Shown: positions 46,301 to 53,751 of the stretch, one piece after another
Position numbering within the stretch: position 1 is the stretch's first letter
Layout: each line of letters opens with the position of its first letter
From: Fischerella sp. JS2
GTDB lineage: Bacteria > Cyanobacteriota > Cyanobacteriia > Cyanobacteriales > Nostocaceae
Direction of reading: 5' to 3'
DNA length: 64,000 nt
NCBI RefSeq assembly: GCF_032393985.1
Contig: NZ_CP135918.1
Span: 248,001 to 312,000, forward strand
Notes under the pieces: model-generated
Seen by the model: the letters and a program-made list of their open reading frames with translations, nothing else
The model's database searches: none
What the model was told of the DNA's origin: nothing
Position numbers and translations under genes: made by a program

Positions 46301-48611
46301 GCGTGGTTGTGTCTGCAAAGGAAATCGCCACCGTACCCGCAGCCTTTAAACCTGGTGTAGTTGCCTGTACAATTCGTAACTGCTCACCGTTCCATTGGAA
46401 TTGGGCTGTTAGTGGTTGTTGGAGTTGGGCTAAACCTTGAGAAAGGCGCACTTGTCCAGCTGCTTGAATGGCGGATGGTTGAAACGATGCTACAGTTCCC
46501 GTTAAGCCGACGCGGCCACTGAGACGACCACGTAAATTTTCGGATAAAGTATTAAGTTGAATTTGGGAAGCATTCGCAACTGCTTGCCAGCGACCATTAT
46601 TGAGGCGAATATTATTCAGGTTTAATGTGCCTGATGCTACATTTACACTTGCCTGGCCTACGGCCTGAATATCTGCTAGTTGGAAGGAATCAGTCTTTCC
46701 CGACAGGCGCAAGTTAGCATTGGTGACTTGTCCTTGTATATTTTCAGCAATCCGACTCAGTGGAATTCGGGAAGCATTTGCTACTGCCTGCCAACGACCG
46801 TTATTAAGCTGAATATCCCTAAGATTTACGCTACTTTCTGCTAAATTGAGTCTAGCCTGCCCAGTAGCTTGAATATCTGCTAGTTGGAAGGAATCAGTAG
46901 TGCCAGCTAAATTAAATTTACCATTGACAGTTCCTTGTTGATACTGCGGTGGCACTTGGGGAAAACTACTCAACTCAATGCCATTCGCATCTACCACACC
47001 TTGCCAACGATTATCTACCAGTTTTCCTGTTGCTGTAATTGTACCCCCCGCCACTTTGGCAACAGCATCCTGTAACCGCACAACTCCAGAATTATCAATG
47101 GCTACTTCCAGTTGTGCAGGGTAGGTAGCAGCAGGTGCTTGCACTTCTACTACTGTTTGCAAGTTACCTAAAGTACCAGAAACTTGCGTGTTTGCCGATA
47201 TATTGCCAATTTGGATTTGGGGTGATGCTTCGTAGGTTTTAGCGATCGCATCTCCTGGTAAATTCTGCCCCTGCAAGTTAAAAGCAACTCTATTTTGATT
47301 GCCTAAACCGACTCGACCACTACCAGTAATTTTGCCTCCGACCTTAGGAGTAGCTTGGATGTTAGCAAAAACTAGTTCATTGGGAGTCAGCCGCAAACCA
47401 GTGCTAATTTGATTAAAAATGAGGCGATCAATTTGAGCAGCTTGGACAGTACTAACAGTTCCTGTAGCGATGGGTTTTTGTAGCGCCCCCTGCACTTTGA
47501 TATTGGCTTGCACCGTTCCGGCTACAGGTACAGGTAACTTCACATTCAAAGAGTTTAAAACATTCTTGAGTTGAACTGGTTTTACCTGTGCTGTGAGATT
47601 ATAACCAGTCTGGGTATTGATCGTTCCTTGTGCTTGCACTGGTACGCTACCGTAGAGCGTAGTCACGTTTTCCAGGGCAATTTGTTGATTTTGGAAGTTG
47701 AGTTGACCTGTGGTGTTAGAAATTTTTGTGGGAAGGTTAGCAACTTGTGCAGTAATTTGATTTAATCCCACGGTTCCAAAAAGAGCAATTTCTGGCTGCT
47801 TAGGTTGTAATTGAACTGTTAAGTCACCACTCACACGACCTGCTTGGATGTCTACTGGTGTCTCTACTAATCGAGAAAGATCAGATGCTAGCAATTGGGA
47901 GGCATTGATCTTGAGGTTAGTTTGTCCAATTCTGGGGCGTGTATTGCCAACAATTTGTAAATCACCACCGTTAGCGGGTTGACTATTGAGTTTAAAGGTA
48001 ATTAGTTGATTTCGTTCCAGAAAACGAGCTGCACCATTGACCTGATTAAATCCTACAGTAGCTTTAGGTTTTTGTGTTTGGGAAGTTGGTTGTAGAGTGA
48101 CATCTCCACTTTTAACCTCAATACCCTCCAATTCCGTTTGAATAAAACCTGTCTGTTCTTCTGCACTAGGCTTAATTGTTGTTGTTACCCAACGACCTTG
48201 TTGATCCTGTTCTATATAAATATCAGGCTGGACTAAAGTTACATTGAGCTTTAAAGTTCGATTTGTGATGAGTTGCCAAGGGTCAAATTGTACTTGGACA
48301 GCTTTAGTTTTAAGATTATCTGGGTCTGTGGGGGTTGCAGGCACTGATGATGGGCCAAATCGCAGGCTATTCCAAGAAAAATCCTCAACTTTGCCCACTT
48401 GCACAGGTCGTCCGAGTAATTGCTGAAGATTTGTTTGTACTAATGGTGCTAACTTATTGTTGATAAAAGTCCAAGCCCACCACGCACCTCCTGCAATTCC
48501 AACTAGCAAAATCACACCTATAGTCATACCAGTACGGCTTAACAGCAGGAACCAGAAGCGTCTATTGTCATGAGACTGAGGTTGATTATCTGGGTTAGGA
48601 GAGCCTGTCAT
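43314..48611 (-). CDS. TamB-like translocation and assembly module / DUF490 protein
   Basis: A giant (1765 residues) inner-membrane-anchored, periplasm-spanning protein related to TamB, and more broadly to the AsmA/YhdP group of bridge proteins thought to help move lipids or outer-membrane proteins. One helix (TGMTIGVILLVGIAGGAWWAW, near residues 28-48) anchors it. The rest is repetitive beta structure: many short G.V...G..Q...L.L.G.Q.. segments. The C-terminal DUF490 has EIVALLGGSFINVFGQPDA and ends FRYNLLYELSDQLVIRGSTN, then YETRF, whose terminal Phe resembles an outer-membrane signal. Poly-Gln near residue 1070 is a linker. Transcribed alone. Confidence 0.9.
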   Translation of the reverse strand: MTGSPNPDNQPQSHDNRRFWFLLLSRTGMTIGVILLVGIAGGAWWAWTFINNKLAPLVQTNLQQLLGRPVQVGKVEDFSWNSLRFGPSSVPATPTDPDNLKTKAVQVQFDPWQLITNRTLKLNVTLVQPDIYIEQDQQGRWVTTTIKPSAEEQTGFIQTELEGIEVKSGDVTLQPTSQTQKPKATVGFNQVNGAARFLERNQLITFKLNSQPANGGDLQIVGNTRPRIGQTNLKINASQLLASDLSRLVETPVDIQAGRVSGDLTVQLQPKQPEIALFGTVGLNQITAQVANLPTKISNTTGQLNFQNQQIALENVTTLYGSVPVQAQGTINTQTGYNLTAQVKPVQLKNVLNSLNVKLPVPVAGTVQANIKVQGALQKPIATGTVSTVQAAQIDRLIFNQISTGLRLTPNELVFANIQATPKVGGKITGSGRVGLGNQNRVAFNLQGQNLPGDAIAKTYEASPQIQIGNISANTQVSGTLGNLQTVVEVQAPAATYPAQLEVAIDNSGVVRLQDAVAKVAGGTITATGKLVDNRWQGVVDANGIELSSFPQVPPQYQQGTVNGKFNLAGTTDSFQLADIQATGQARLNLAESSVNLRDIQLNNGRWQAVANASRIPLSRIAENIQGQVTNANLRLSGKTDSFQLADIQAVGQASVNVASGTLNLNNIRLNNGRWQAVANASQIQLNTLSENLRGRLSGRVGLTGTVASFQPSAIQAAGQVRLSQGLAQLQQPLTAQFQWNGEQLRIVQATTPGLKAAGTVAISFADTTTPQVQNFNLDLLAQNYNLQNLPFDLPGNLAIAGTLDFDGTVTGTPSTPVASGNIQLENFKVNDLAFDPVLTGQVSYQPEQGSQLQLRGQQDQIALNLSPDNRPISFLIRRDGTVATGRTQGDNLLVNLRDFPLSVAQSLIPGGTRNIGPVAGDLSGNFVVNLSESSVIGDVAITQPKIGRFTADEFRGRIGFANGIASLSEGELRQGQGRYQLSGKFPTTGNQPLNFQLSFDQARVENILSALNIYNFSDIATGFEPPDFVGAEALATVPVGRPNASLATQLQLFNKISNLVTQQQQQQQQARIPTLAELSGLINGQIEVTGTLQTGLNTSFNLTGSNWVWGDYKINEVVANGSFADGVVRLQPLRVNLDGSLLAFSGQLSQEQLSGQARVQALPVELVEAFLPNLPVEVTGNLNALVTLAGSLNNPTAIGEIALVDGSINNQSIQTAQVSLNYNNARLNFGSTISVKGTGTEPVEITGNVPLELPFATVKPDSDQISLNANVKNEGLAVLNALTNQVSWVGGEGNVNLQVDGTFSQPNTTGIATVRNATLKSPNLSQPLTDVTGTIRFAGDRFNVEGLQGRYSRGQLIASGILPIFATQNALQQAATNPLTVVLDNLRLNLPQLYAGGVSGNVVIRGTARSPQLSGNVRLQDGEISLNQNGKASPSTGTTPVNNSVTNSEIFLQKPATTTTNTPPKQTQNTANSSPSPSPTPINLPIEFADFRVILDDDVRVTQEPLFSFVTEGDITLNGTLANPRPQGVINLKQGQVNLFVTRFTLARGYEQTATFTPRLGLDPILDVRLVTLVPQYNRSRLPTTPTSTEINDSSANALGTFNTVRIQASVQGPASKLSENLELTSEPTRTEAEIVALLGGSFINVFGQPDATSIGIATLTNSQIFSDFQGRISQLAETIGLREFQIFPTIEPTASGESSVLSLAAEAAIGISNDISFSVSRVFYGNESFRYNLLYELSDQLVIRGSTNLTDESRAEIQYETRF

Positions 48612-49094
48612 TTTGGTTTAAAAAATACTGCTGGAGGTGACGCTAAAACATAGTTAGTACAAAAAGGCAGAAAGCACAAGGGGCATAGGGCAAAGGTATG
48701 TAGATTCTCAACTCCCTTTTTTATGGTGTTTTGATTTACGAGTTATATTTGCTTTTTTGCAATAGGGATAACTTTTTATCGCTATCTAAAACATCTACCA
48801 AAAGCAAGGGAAGTCAAAAATAGGGTCAAACAAATTTGGATTTTGGATTGATGAGGCACGGGTGGGGAAGAAGCGTTGCCGCCACATCGAGTGCCGTCCC
48901 CACTTATGCCGTCTGAAGGTTTTTACCCTGCAAGGAGTTATTGCATATGAAGGAGATACTCTCAGTTTTCGTGAGTGAATATCCTTTTACCTTCACCCTT
49001 TTCGCAATTTAGTATTGATTATTTTTTAATTTTTGTTATATTTATTTACATAAGTTTACAAAATAATATGCAATTATGCAAAAGTGTTGAAATC
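48612..49094. other. Gap upstream of TamB and the pentapeptide gene
   Basis: About 480 bases with no supported gene. A GTG-started extension of the pentapeptide frame covers 48975-49094 but codes an unlikely hydrophobic leader. Fragments of the GATTTTGGATT repeat occur near 48838. Confidence 0.45.
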
Positions 49095-49727
49095 ATGGAT
49101 GCTAATGACATTCTCAAACGCTATGCTGCGGGCAACAGACATTTTTTGCAAGTGAGCTTGCAACGAGTTAACTTGAATGATATTTGTTTAATTGGAATTA
49201 ACTTTGGTCAGAGTAATTTGAGTGGGGCTAATCTATCAGGAGCTTGTTTGCGTGGAGCAAATTTAAATGAAGCAAAATTGGTAGAAGCAACTCTATGGAG
49301 GACTGATTTAAGGGATTGTCTATTGATTTGGGCTGATTTGAGCAAAGGTTGCCTAATTCGAGCAATGCTCACAAAAGCCGATTTGCACAACGCCATGTTA
49401 ACTAGAGCAGACCTGCGGCTAGCTGATTTACGCTATGCTGACCTAAGTAATACAAATCTAGAAGGTGCGGATCTACGCTATGCCGACCTAACTGGTGCTA
49501 ATTTGGCAGGCGCAAATCTGAGCAAGACAAATTTAACTGGTGCTAATTTGAGTAAAGTAGACTTGTATAATGCGAATATGTCTAAAGCTGTTTTATCAAG
49601 AACAGATTTGCGTGATGCGGATATAAGTTGTACAAATATGGATGATATTGATCTATGTGATGTGAATTTGAGTGGCGCTTGTTTGCCTGAATCATTATTT
49701 TCCTATGCTTTAGAATTAACAAATTAA
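49095..49727 (+). CDS. Pentapeptide-repeat protein
   Basis: About 210 residues, starting MDANDILKRYAAGNRHF, the usual cyanobacterial lead-in to a right-handed quadrilateral beta helix. Roughly 30 A(D/N)LXX repeats follow: NLSGANLSGACLRGANL, AKLVEATLWRTDLRDCLL, ADLSKGCLIRAML, ADLRYADLTGANLAGANL, NLSKTNLTGANLSKVDL. Such proteins may mimic DNA (gyrase-protection type) or act as scaffolds; here there is no signal peptide, so a cytoplasmic site is expected. The frame opens earlier (GTG 48975), but the ATG at 49095 gives the canonical family start. Confidence 0.9.
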   Translation: MDANDILKRYAAGNRHFLQVSLQRVNLNDICLIGINFGQSNLSGANLSGACLRGANLNEAKLVEATLWRTDLRDCLLIWADLSKGCLIRAMLTKADLHNAMLTRADLRLADLRYADLSNTNLEGADLRYADLTGANLAGANLSKTNLTGANLSKVDLYNANMSKAVLSRTDLRDADISCTNMDDIDLCDVNLSGACLPESLFSYALELTN

Positions 49728-49806
49728 AAATAGGAAAATTTCAAATTTTTGATAGAAGCAATGCTGGTCACAAGCTAATACAGGTGTAAAAGAACGGGAA
49801 TTTGCA

Positions 49807-49890
49807 ATGGTAAAGAAAATAGAGTTTTGGTGTCAATATTGTGGGTACGGGCTTATACAATTTTGTATGCAGTCTTGTGAGTGTGATTAA
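49807..49890 (+). CDS. Possible 27-aa Cys-rich small protein
   Basis: A short ATG frame gives MVKKIEFWCQYCGYGL, then IQFCMQSCECD: a CxxC pair followed by C-x3-CxC, a plausible small metal knuckle. GGGAA lies just before the ATG at usable spacing. It overlaps the 3' end of the TspO gene on the other strand by four bases. With only 27 codons it could be chance, but five Cys in 27 residues is notable. Confidence 0.35.
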   Translation: MVKKIEFWCQYCGYGLIQFCMQSCECD

Positions 49891-50363
49891 AAATTAAGTT
49901 GAATCAAAACCCATGTCAGGTAAGTGCCTATAGGACCCCAAAGAGCGTAAGGTAAAAATAGCCAGGAAGCAGTCTGAGAAATTGGCTTTACTAGCAAAGC
50001 CAAAATATAAACGAGAACTGTTGCTAAGCCGCCTACAATCATTCCACCAATCAAGCTGCGAAATTCTACTACGATAGGACTGTAAGCTGAAGTCAGAATG
50101 GCGATCGCTGCATACATCCCCATCAATAACCAAGGACGAAACCTTTTGGAGCTTCTCTCCCATACTAGAATTGCAGAGATTGTGGTGCAAATCCAAATAA
50201 ATATCCAAATAAATGGAATTAAAAACTCAAAAGTTAGCCATTCAGGACGTCGCAAACTCTGAAACCAGGGATCGCGTAAAGATGTAAATAAGCTACCGCC
50301 AAAAAATAACGCTGCTGAGACCACAGTAATCATCCATCGAGCTTTCATAATATCAGAACCCAT
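49887..50363 (-). CDS. TspO/MBR-family tryptophan-rich sensory protein
   Basis: A 158-residue membrane protein of the TspO (peripheral benzodiazepine receptor) family, which binds porphyrins and is linked to stress and tetrapyrrole control. Five helices are visible: WMITVVSAALFFGGSLF; FLIPFIWIFIWICTTISAIL; WLLMGMYAAIAILTSAY; MIVGGLATVLVYILALLV; ASWLFLPYALWGPIGTYLTW. Tryptophans cluster at the loops and the last helix, as in the family. An ATG six codons in (50348) is an alternative start. Tail overlaps the small Cys-rich frame on the other strand. Confidence 0.85.
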   Translation of the reverse strand: MGSDIMKARWMITVVSAALFFGGSLFTSLRDPWFQSLRRPEWLTFEFLIPFIWIFIWICTTISAILVWERSSKRFRPWLLMGMYAAIAILTSAYSPIVVEFRSLIGGMIVGGLATVLVYILALLVKPISQTASWLFLPYALWGPIGTYLTWVLIQLNF

Positions 50364-50590
50364 AGAAATACGATTTTACTAGCAGTGTAGATTTTTGAAG
50401 AAAATTATTGCACATACCCTTGTACAAACAATTTGTAACTCTTTCACTCGCTACATTCGACCAGATATCACCTGAGTTGGTGAACCAATTACATGAGGAT
50501 ACTTGCTTCTATCTTTTCTTAGAATCAGGACTAGAAAACTATGTTGTCAGTTTTAGTGCTGATTATAGGTGAACAAAAGCAAGATTAAAG

Positions 50591-50755
50591 ATGATGAAGG
50601 GAATTTTATATTCATTAGCAATCATACTTATTTTTGGTACATCCATTGCTTGTAAACAAGTATCTAGTAATTAAGTAAATAACAACCAACCTACTACTTC
50701 CGTTACTTCCCAATCTATACCTAGCACTATTACAGACACAGTGATCAGTAACTGA
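50591..50755 (+). pseudogene. Small lipoprotein-like frame with an in-frame stop
   Basis: The ATG gives MMKGILYSLAIILIFGTSIACKQ, a signal peptide with a lipobox-like SIAC, then stops at 50674. The same frame continues VNNNQPTTSVTSQSIPSTIT up to a second stop at 50755, a Ser/Thr-rich linker usual behind lipoproteins. One TAA thus interrupts a likely lipoprotein leader; either a 27-aa lipopeptide or a decayed gene. Length after the lipobox is very short either way. No other gene lies in 50364-50889. Confidence 0.35.
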
Positions 50756-50889
50756 TAACTGATCACTGATAAACTGTTAAACCAGACGATATTGTGGCAA
50801 AACTCAGTGCTTTGTCGAACTATAATTTATGAGTCTGATGATTAACCATCACATGCTTCATCTTCACTGAATATTGACTATCGACTAAC

Positions 50890-51237
50890 ATGCACGTTCT
50901 TTCAATTCCCACCTGGATTATTCACGTTTCTAGCGTTATCGAGTGGATTGCTGCCATTTGGCTAATTTGGCAATACGGTGAAGTGACTGGCAACCGTGCT
51001 TGGTGGACATTATCTTTGGCTATGTTACCAGCTTTAGTGAGTGCAATGTGTGCCTGCACCTGGCACTATTTTGAGAATGCAGCATCACTAGAATGGTTGG
51101 TCACGCTTCAAGCTACCATGACTTTAGTTGGTAATATTACGCTTTGGGCAGCTGCGGCGTGGATTTGGCGCAATGCTAAATCTACAACTATAGCTACTCA
51201 AGTCACTTCTACAGAAGGTATTAAATCGAAGCAATGA
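50890..51237 (+). CDS. DUF2499 membrane protein
   Basis: A 115-residue membrane protein starting MHVLSIPTWIIHVSSVIEWIAA, the DUF2499 signature. Helices: the first two (VIEWIAAIWLIWQYG, WWTLSLAMLPALVSAMCACTWHYF) and the last (LVTLQATMTLVGNITLWAAAAWIW). Conserved in cyanobacteria and plastids; function not known to me. Its stop codon overlaps the start of the DUF3593 gene by four bases (ATGA), so the two are translationally coupled, as in other cyanobacteria. Confidence 0.88.
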   Translation: MHVLSIPTWIIHVSSVIEWIAAIWLIWQYGEVTGNRAWWTLSLAMLPALVSAMCACTWHYFENAASLEWLVTLQATMTLVGNITLWAAAAWIWRNAKSTTIATQVTSTEGIKSKQ

Positions 51238-51524
51238 TTTCAAAAGAAACCCTGTTTATCCTCTCACTGTTTCCCTACTTGGGTTTCTTGTGGTTTATTA
51301 GTAGAGTCAAGCAGATGCCACGCTTGGCATTATACGGGTTTTACTGCACCCTGGTGTTTGTCGGTGTCACTATCCCAGCTGGGATTTATGCTCAACTGCA
51401 CTATAATCAATCTTTGGCAAATGTTGATTGGTTGCATGGAAGTGCAGAATTTTTTTTGACGCTTGCTAATATCTTGATTGTGCTGGGTTTTCGGCAAGCA
51501 GTGATTAAAGAGACTAGGGAGTAG
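51234..51524 (+). CDS. DUF3593 membrane protein
   Basis: A 96-residue membrane protein beginning MISKETLFILSLFPYLGFLWF, with helices also at LALYGFYCTLVFVGVTIPAG and AEFFLTLANILIVLGF and a conserved YAQLHYNQSLANVDWLHGSA loop. This is DUF3593, the regular partner of DUF2499. Overlap with that gene suggests the products form a complex in the thylakoid or plasma membrane. Function unknown. A GTGTAGACGCG repeat follows 20 bases later. Confidence 0.88.
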   Translation: MISKETLFILSLFPYLGFLWFISRVKQMPRLALYGFYCTLVFVGVTIPAGIYAQLHYNQSLANVDWLHGSAEFFLTLANILIVLGFRQAVIKETRE

Positions 51525-51540
51525 GAGATGGGGAGGTGGG

Positions 51541-51637
51541 GAGGTGTGGGGAGTGTGTAGACGCGTAGCGGCTTAAGGTAAGGGTGGAGTGGGGGGAGTG
51601 TGAGGAGTAGAGGAATTACTACTAACTACTAACCACT
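51541..51637 (+). repeat. GTGTAGACGCGTAGCGGCTT dispersed repeat, copy 3
   Basis: Near-identical to the copy at 30967-31077, including the AGGAGTAGAGGAATTACTAC end. Both lie just upstream of a plus-strand gene (hisA here, the MnmC-like gene there). Confidence 0.8.
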
Positions 51638-51656
51638 AACTACTTTAAGGATAATT

Positions 51657-52430
51657 ATGGAAGTTATTCCAGCGATAGATTTACTAGAAGGTCGTTGTGT
51701 GCGACTTTATCAGGGAGACTACGATCGCTCACAAGTTTTTAGCGAAAATCCGGTGGATGTTGCTAAACAATGGGTTGAGGAGGGTGCAACAAGACTTCAT
51801 TTAGTTGATTTGGATGGAGCGAAAGCTGGTAAATTAGTAAACTTAAAGGCAATAGAAGCGATCGCTCAAGCAGTGTCTGTACCGATTGAAGTGGGTGGAG
51901 GTTTGCGGACACGAGACAGCGTACAGCAGCTGTTTAATTTAGGCGTACAATGGGCTATTGTGGGAACTGTGGCTGTAGAACAACCGCAGTTAGTGCAACA
52001 ACTTTGTCAAGAATTTCCCCAACAGATTATCATCGGCATTGATGCTCGTAATGGCAAAGTAGCGACTCGTGGTTGGTTGGAAACTTCAGAAGTACTTGCC
52101 ACACAACTGGCTGTGCAAATGCAAGAATTAGGAGCAGCAGCAGTAATTTACACAGATATCCATCGAGACGGTACTCTTGCAGGGCCAAACTTAGATGCTT
52201 TACGCGAACTAGCTGCTGCAATCAATATTCCTGTAATTGCTTCTGGTGGAGTTAGTTCGCTCACGGATCTCCTTAGTTTGTTAGCATTAGAACCTCAAGG
52301 TGTCACAGGTGTTATTATTGGGCGTGCCTTATACACAGGTGATATCTCTGTCTCAGAAGCAGTTCGGGCTATTGGTCCGGGGCGTATTCAAGATATACCG
52401 CCAGATTTAGGTTTTTCAGCTTTTGCTTAG
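51657..52430 (+). CDS. hisA: Phosphoribosylformimino-5-aminoimidazole carboxamide ribotide isomerase HisA
   Basis: Amadori-type isomerase of histidine synthesis. A half-barrel pattern with [20 protein letters not shown] (catalytic Asp8), [45 protein letters not shown] (second catalytic Asp), [16 protein letters not shown] and [25 protein letters not shown] phosphate-binding loops. Length 257 is normal. Starts at ATG 51657 after AAGGATAATT. No other his gene is near, as usual in cyanobacteria, where the genes are scattered. Confidence 0.96.
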   Translation: MEVIPAIDLLEGRCVRLYQGDYDRSQVFSENPVDVAKQWVEEGATRLHLVDLDGAKAGKLVNLKAIEAIAQAVSVPIEVGGGLRTRDSVQQLFNLGVQWAIVGTVAVEQPQLVQQLCQEFPQQIIIGIDARNGKVATRGWLETSEVLATQLAVQMQELGAAAVIYTDIHRDGTLAGPNLDALRELAAAINIPVIASGGVSSLTDLLSLLALEPQGVTGVIIGRALYTGDISVSEAVRAIGPGRIQDIPPDLGFSAFA

Positions 52431-52577
52431 CATATTATGTCGCACAAAGAGTAAAGACTTTTCTTGAGCTTAATATTTTTTAACTGACTATCAAGTCAGT
52501 TATTTTTTTATTTTCCGGATTCCGAATTTACTACGGTGTAGTTCAAGTTGTAGAGAGTTAAAAATGACTTAGTTACT

Positions 52578-52679
52578 ATGACTCGCCCAAAACCTCCTGT
52601 CACAAATAAACCTAAAACTGAATCTGGTAGCAATAAGCTTCAAGCCCAAACCAACAACTCCAAACCCAAGACAGCTTGA
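52578..52679 (+). CDS. Possible 33-aa basic Pro/Lys-rich small protein A
   Basis: The frame reads MTRPKPPVTNKPKTE, SGSNKLQAQTNNSKPKTA. No clear ribosome site, but composition (Lys, Pro, Asn, Thr) resembles the equally long frame at 53083, 400 bases away: both are 33 residues and both carry KPK/PPI and TN.K motifs. A hairpin follows at 52806. Function unknown; could be chance. Confidence 0.35.
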   Translation: MTRPKPPVTNKPKTESGSNKLQAQTNNSKPKTA

Positions 52680-52805
52680 GTATATGTATTAAATTCAATG
52701 CTGAAGTAAGTAAATTTATTTACTGATTATAATTAGCTTTTTCATGACAAATTTGAAGTTCTAATTTTGAGTTTTTAAATTTTCATAATGGGTTTCCTCT
52801 CTTTT

Positions 52806-52832
52806 AGAGGCGCTTTTTTGCGTCTCTATTTT
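52806..52832 (+). terminator. Terminator hairpin
   Basis: AGAGGCGC (52806-52813) pairs with GCGTCTCT (52820-52827) with a six-T loop and is followed by ATTTTC. It lies behind the small frame at 52578 and about 375 bases behind hisA, so it may end either transcript. Confidence 0.55.
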
Positions 52833-52923
52833 CTTATTTATAGAACTTGATAATGATCATAAGTTATTAAATTTGGATTTGATTTTGAATACACCAATTT
52901 TTAATTCGATGCAATACACTTTT

Positions 52924-52987
52924 ACCTCACAAGAATAGCCCCTCTCCGCGGGTTCGGAGAGGAGTACCCGATAGGGCGGGGTGAGGT
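52924..52987. repeat. Nested palindromic dispersed repeat
   Basis: The outer arms are ACCTCAC and GTGAGGT; inside them CCTCTCCG pairs with CGGAGAGG around CGGGTT. The GGGTTCGGAGAGG...GTACCCGATAGGGCGGGG wording is a repeat of a kind seen in many cyanobacterial genomes. No coding content. Confidence 0.6.
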
Positions 52988-53082
52988 TTATACAGTTCAC
53001 GCAACAAATAATCGCTATATTTCTGGAAATGATAACAACAATTGTGTAATTAATATAGGAATTAAATGAAAGGGTAAAAATT

Positions 53083-53184
53083 ATGGCTAGTAAGAAACCA
53101 AAGCTACCTCAACCACCAATTAAGGATAGACCCCTTAGAAGAGAACGTGGTTTAACTCCTAAAACTAATACTAATAATAAATAG
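53083..53184 (+). CDS. Possible 33-aa basic Pro/Lys-rich small protein B
   Basis: The ATG is preceded by AAAGGG at about eight bases, a reasonable ribosome site. The product, MASKKPKLPQPPIKDRPLRR, ERGLTPKTNTNNK, is highly basic and Pro-rich, with no membrane segment. It is the same length as the frame at 52578. A real small protein is more likely here than for its neighbour because of the ribosome site. Confidence 0.45.
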   Translation: MASKKPKLPQPPIKDRPLRRERGLTPKTNTNNK

Positions 53185-53226
53185 AGAAAAGAATGAAATA
53201 GTATTTATCAAGTAAATATTTACTTG

Positions 53227-53336
53227 TTAGGGTGCATTATAGCGAAGCGCAACGCACCATTTATTACGGTGCGTTACGGCAAAAATATTTATGCTTGCTA
53301 TCTTTATTTAACTAGTGCCGTAACACACCCTACTGA
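53227..53336. repeat. MITE-like inverted repeat element
   Basis: Starts GTTAGGGTGCATTATAGCG and ends GCCGTAACACACCCTAC. The ends are imperfect inverted repeats, and an inner pair GGTGCGTTACGGCA / GTGCCGTAACACACC is complementary. GTGCGTTACG-type sequence of this kind is a common dispersed element in cyanobacteria. No coding content in about 110 bases. Confidence 0.6.
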
Positions 53337-53350
53337 ACTGGTCGCCAAAA

Positions 53351-53751
53351 CTACTTATTCTTCACTTGACTTTTAGCTTGTTCTAAAGCTATTTCTTTGA
53401 TCGCTTGATTAGAGTTTATATTTGCAGACCCTTCAATAGGTTTTACTGCCAAATCTTGAACTTGTTTTAAGGTAGATTCTAGCTGTTTAGAGAAGTTTTG
53501 AATACGTGTTTCTTGATTATTAATAGTCTGTTCTAAAGATTGCAATCTTTGCTCATAAAAATGCTTTTATCCTTCTACTTTTTTGGCAAATAAATCTGCT
53601 TTAACTTTAGCTTGATAATGGCCGATACCTCTACCTTCTTCTGTTGCTTTTTTGATTGCGGCTTCTTTTTCTTTGGGGAAAGCTTCGACTTTAGCTTTAT
53701 ACTCTTCAAATTGTTTTTCTTTTTCAGCGATCGCTTTCTCTGTTTCCAGTC
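53351..53751 (-). pseudogene. Decayed coiled-coil protein gene
   Basis: One frame reads ETEKAIAEKEKQFEEYKAKV, FPKEKEAAIKKATEEGRGIG, HYQAKVKADLFAKKVEG, then a TAA at about 53570, then KHFYEQRLQSLEQTINNQET, RIQNFSKQLESTLKQVQDLA to the end (AKSQVKNK, stop at 53351). The two parts are in the same frame and both show strong heptad composition, so a single stop interrupts one coiled-coil protein. A TGA lies directly upstream of ETEK, so the 5' end is lost too. No named domain recognised. Confidence 0.6.

Larger units (their letters stand above)
52680..53082. other. Gene-free stretch with a terminator hairpin and a nested palindrome
   Basis: About 400 bases. It has the hairpin at 52806-52830 and the palindromic repeat at 52924-52987; nothing else recognised. 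Confidence 0.5.
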
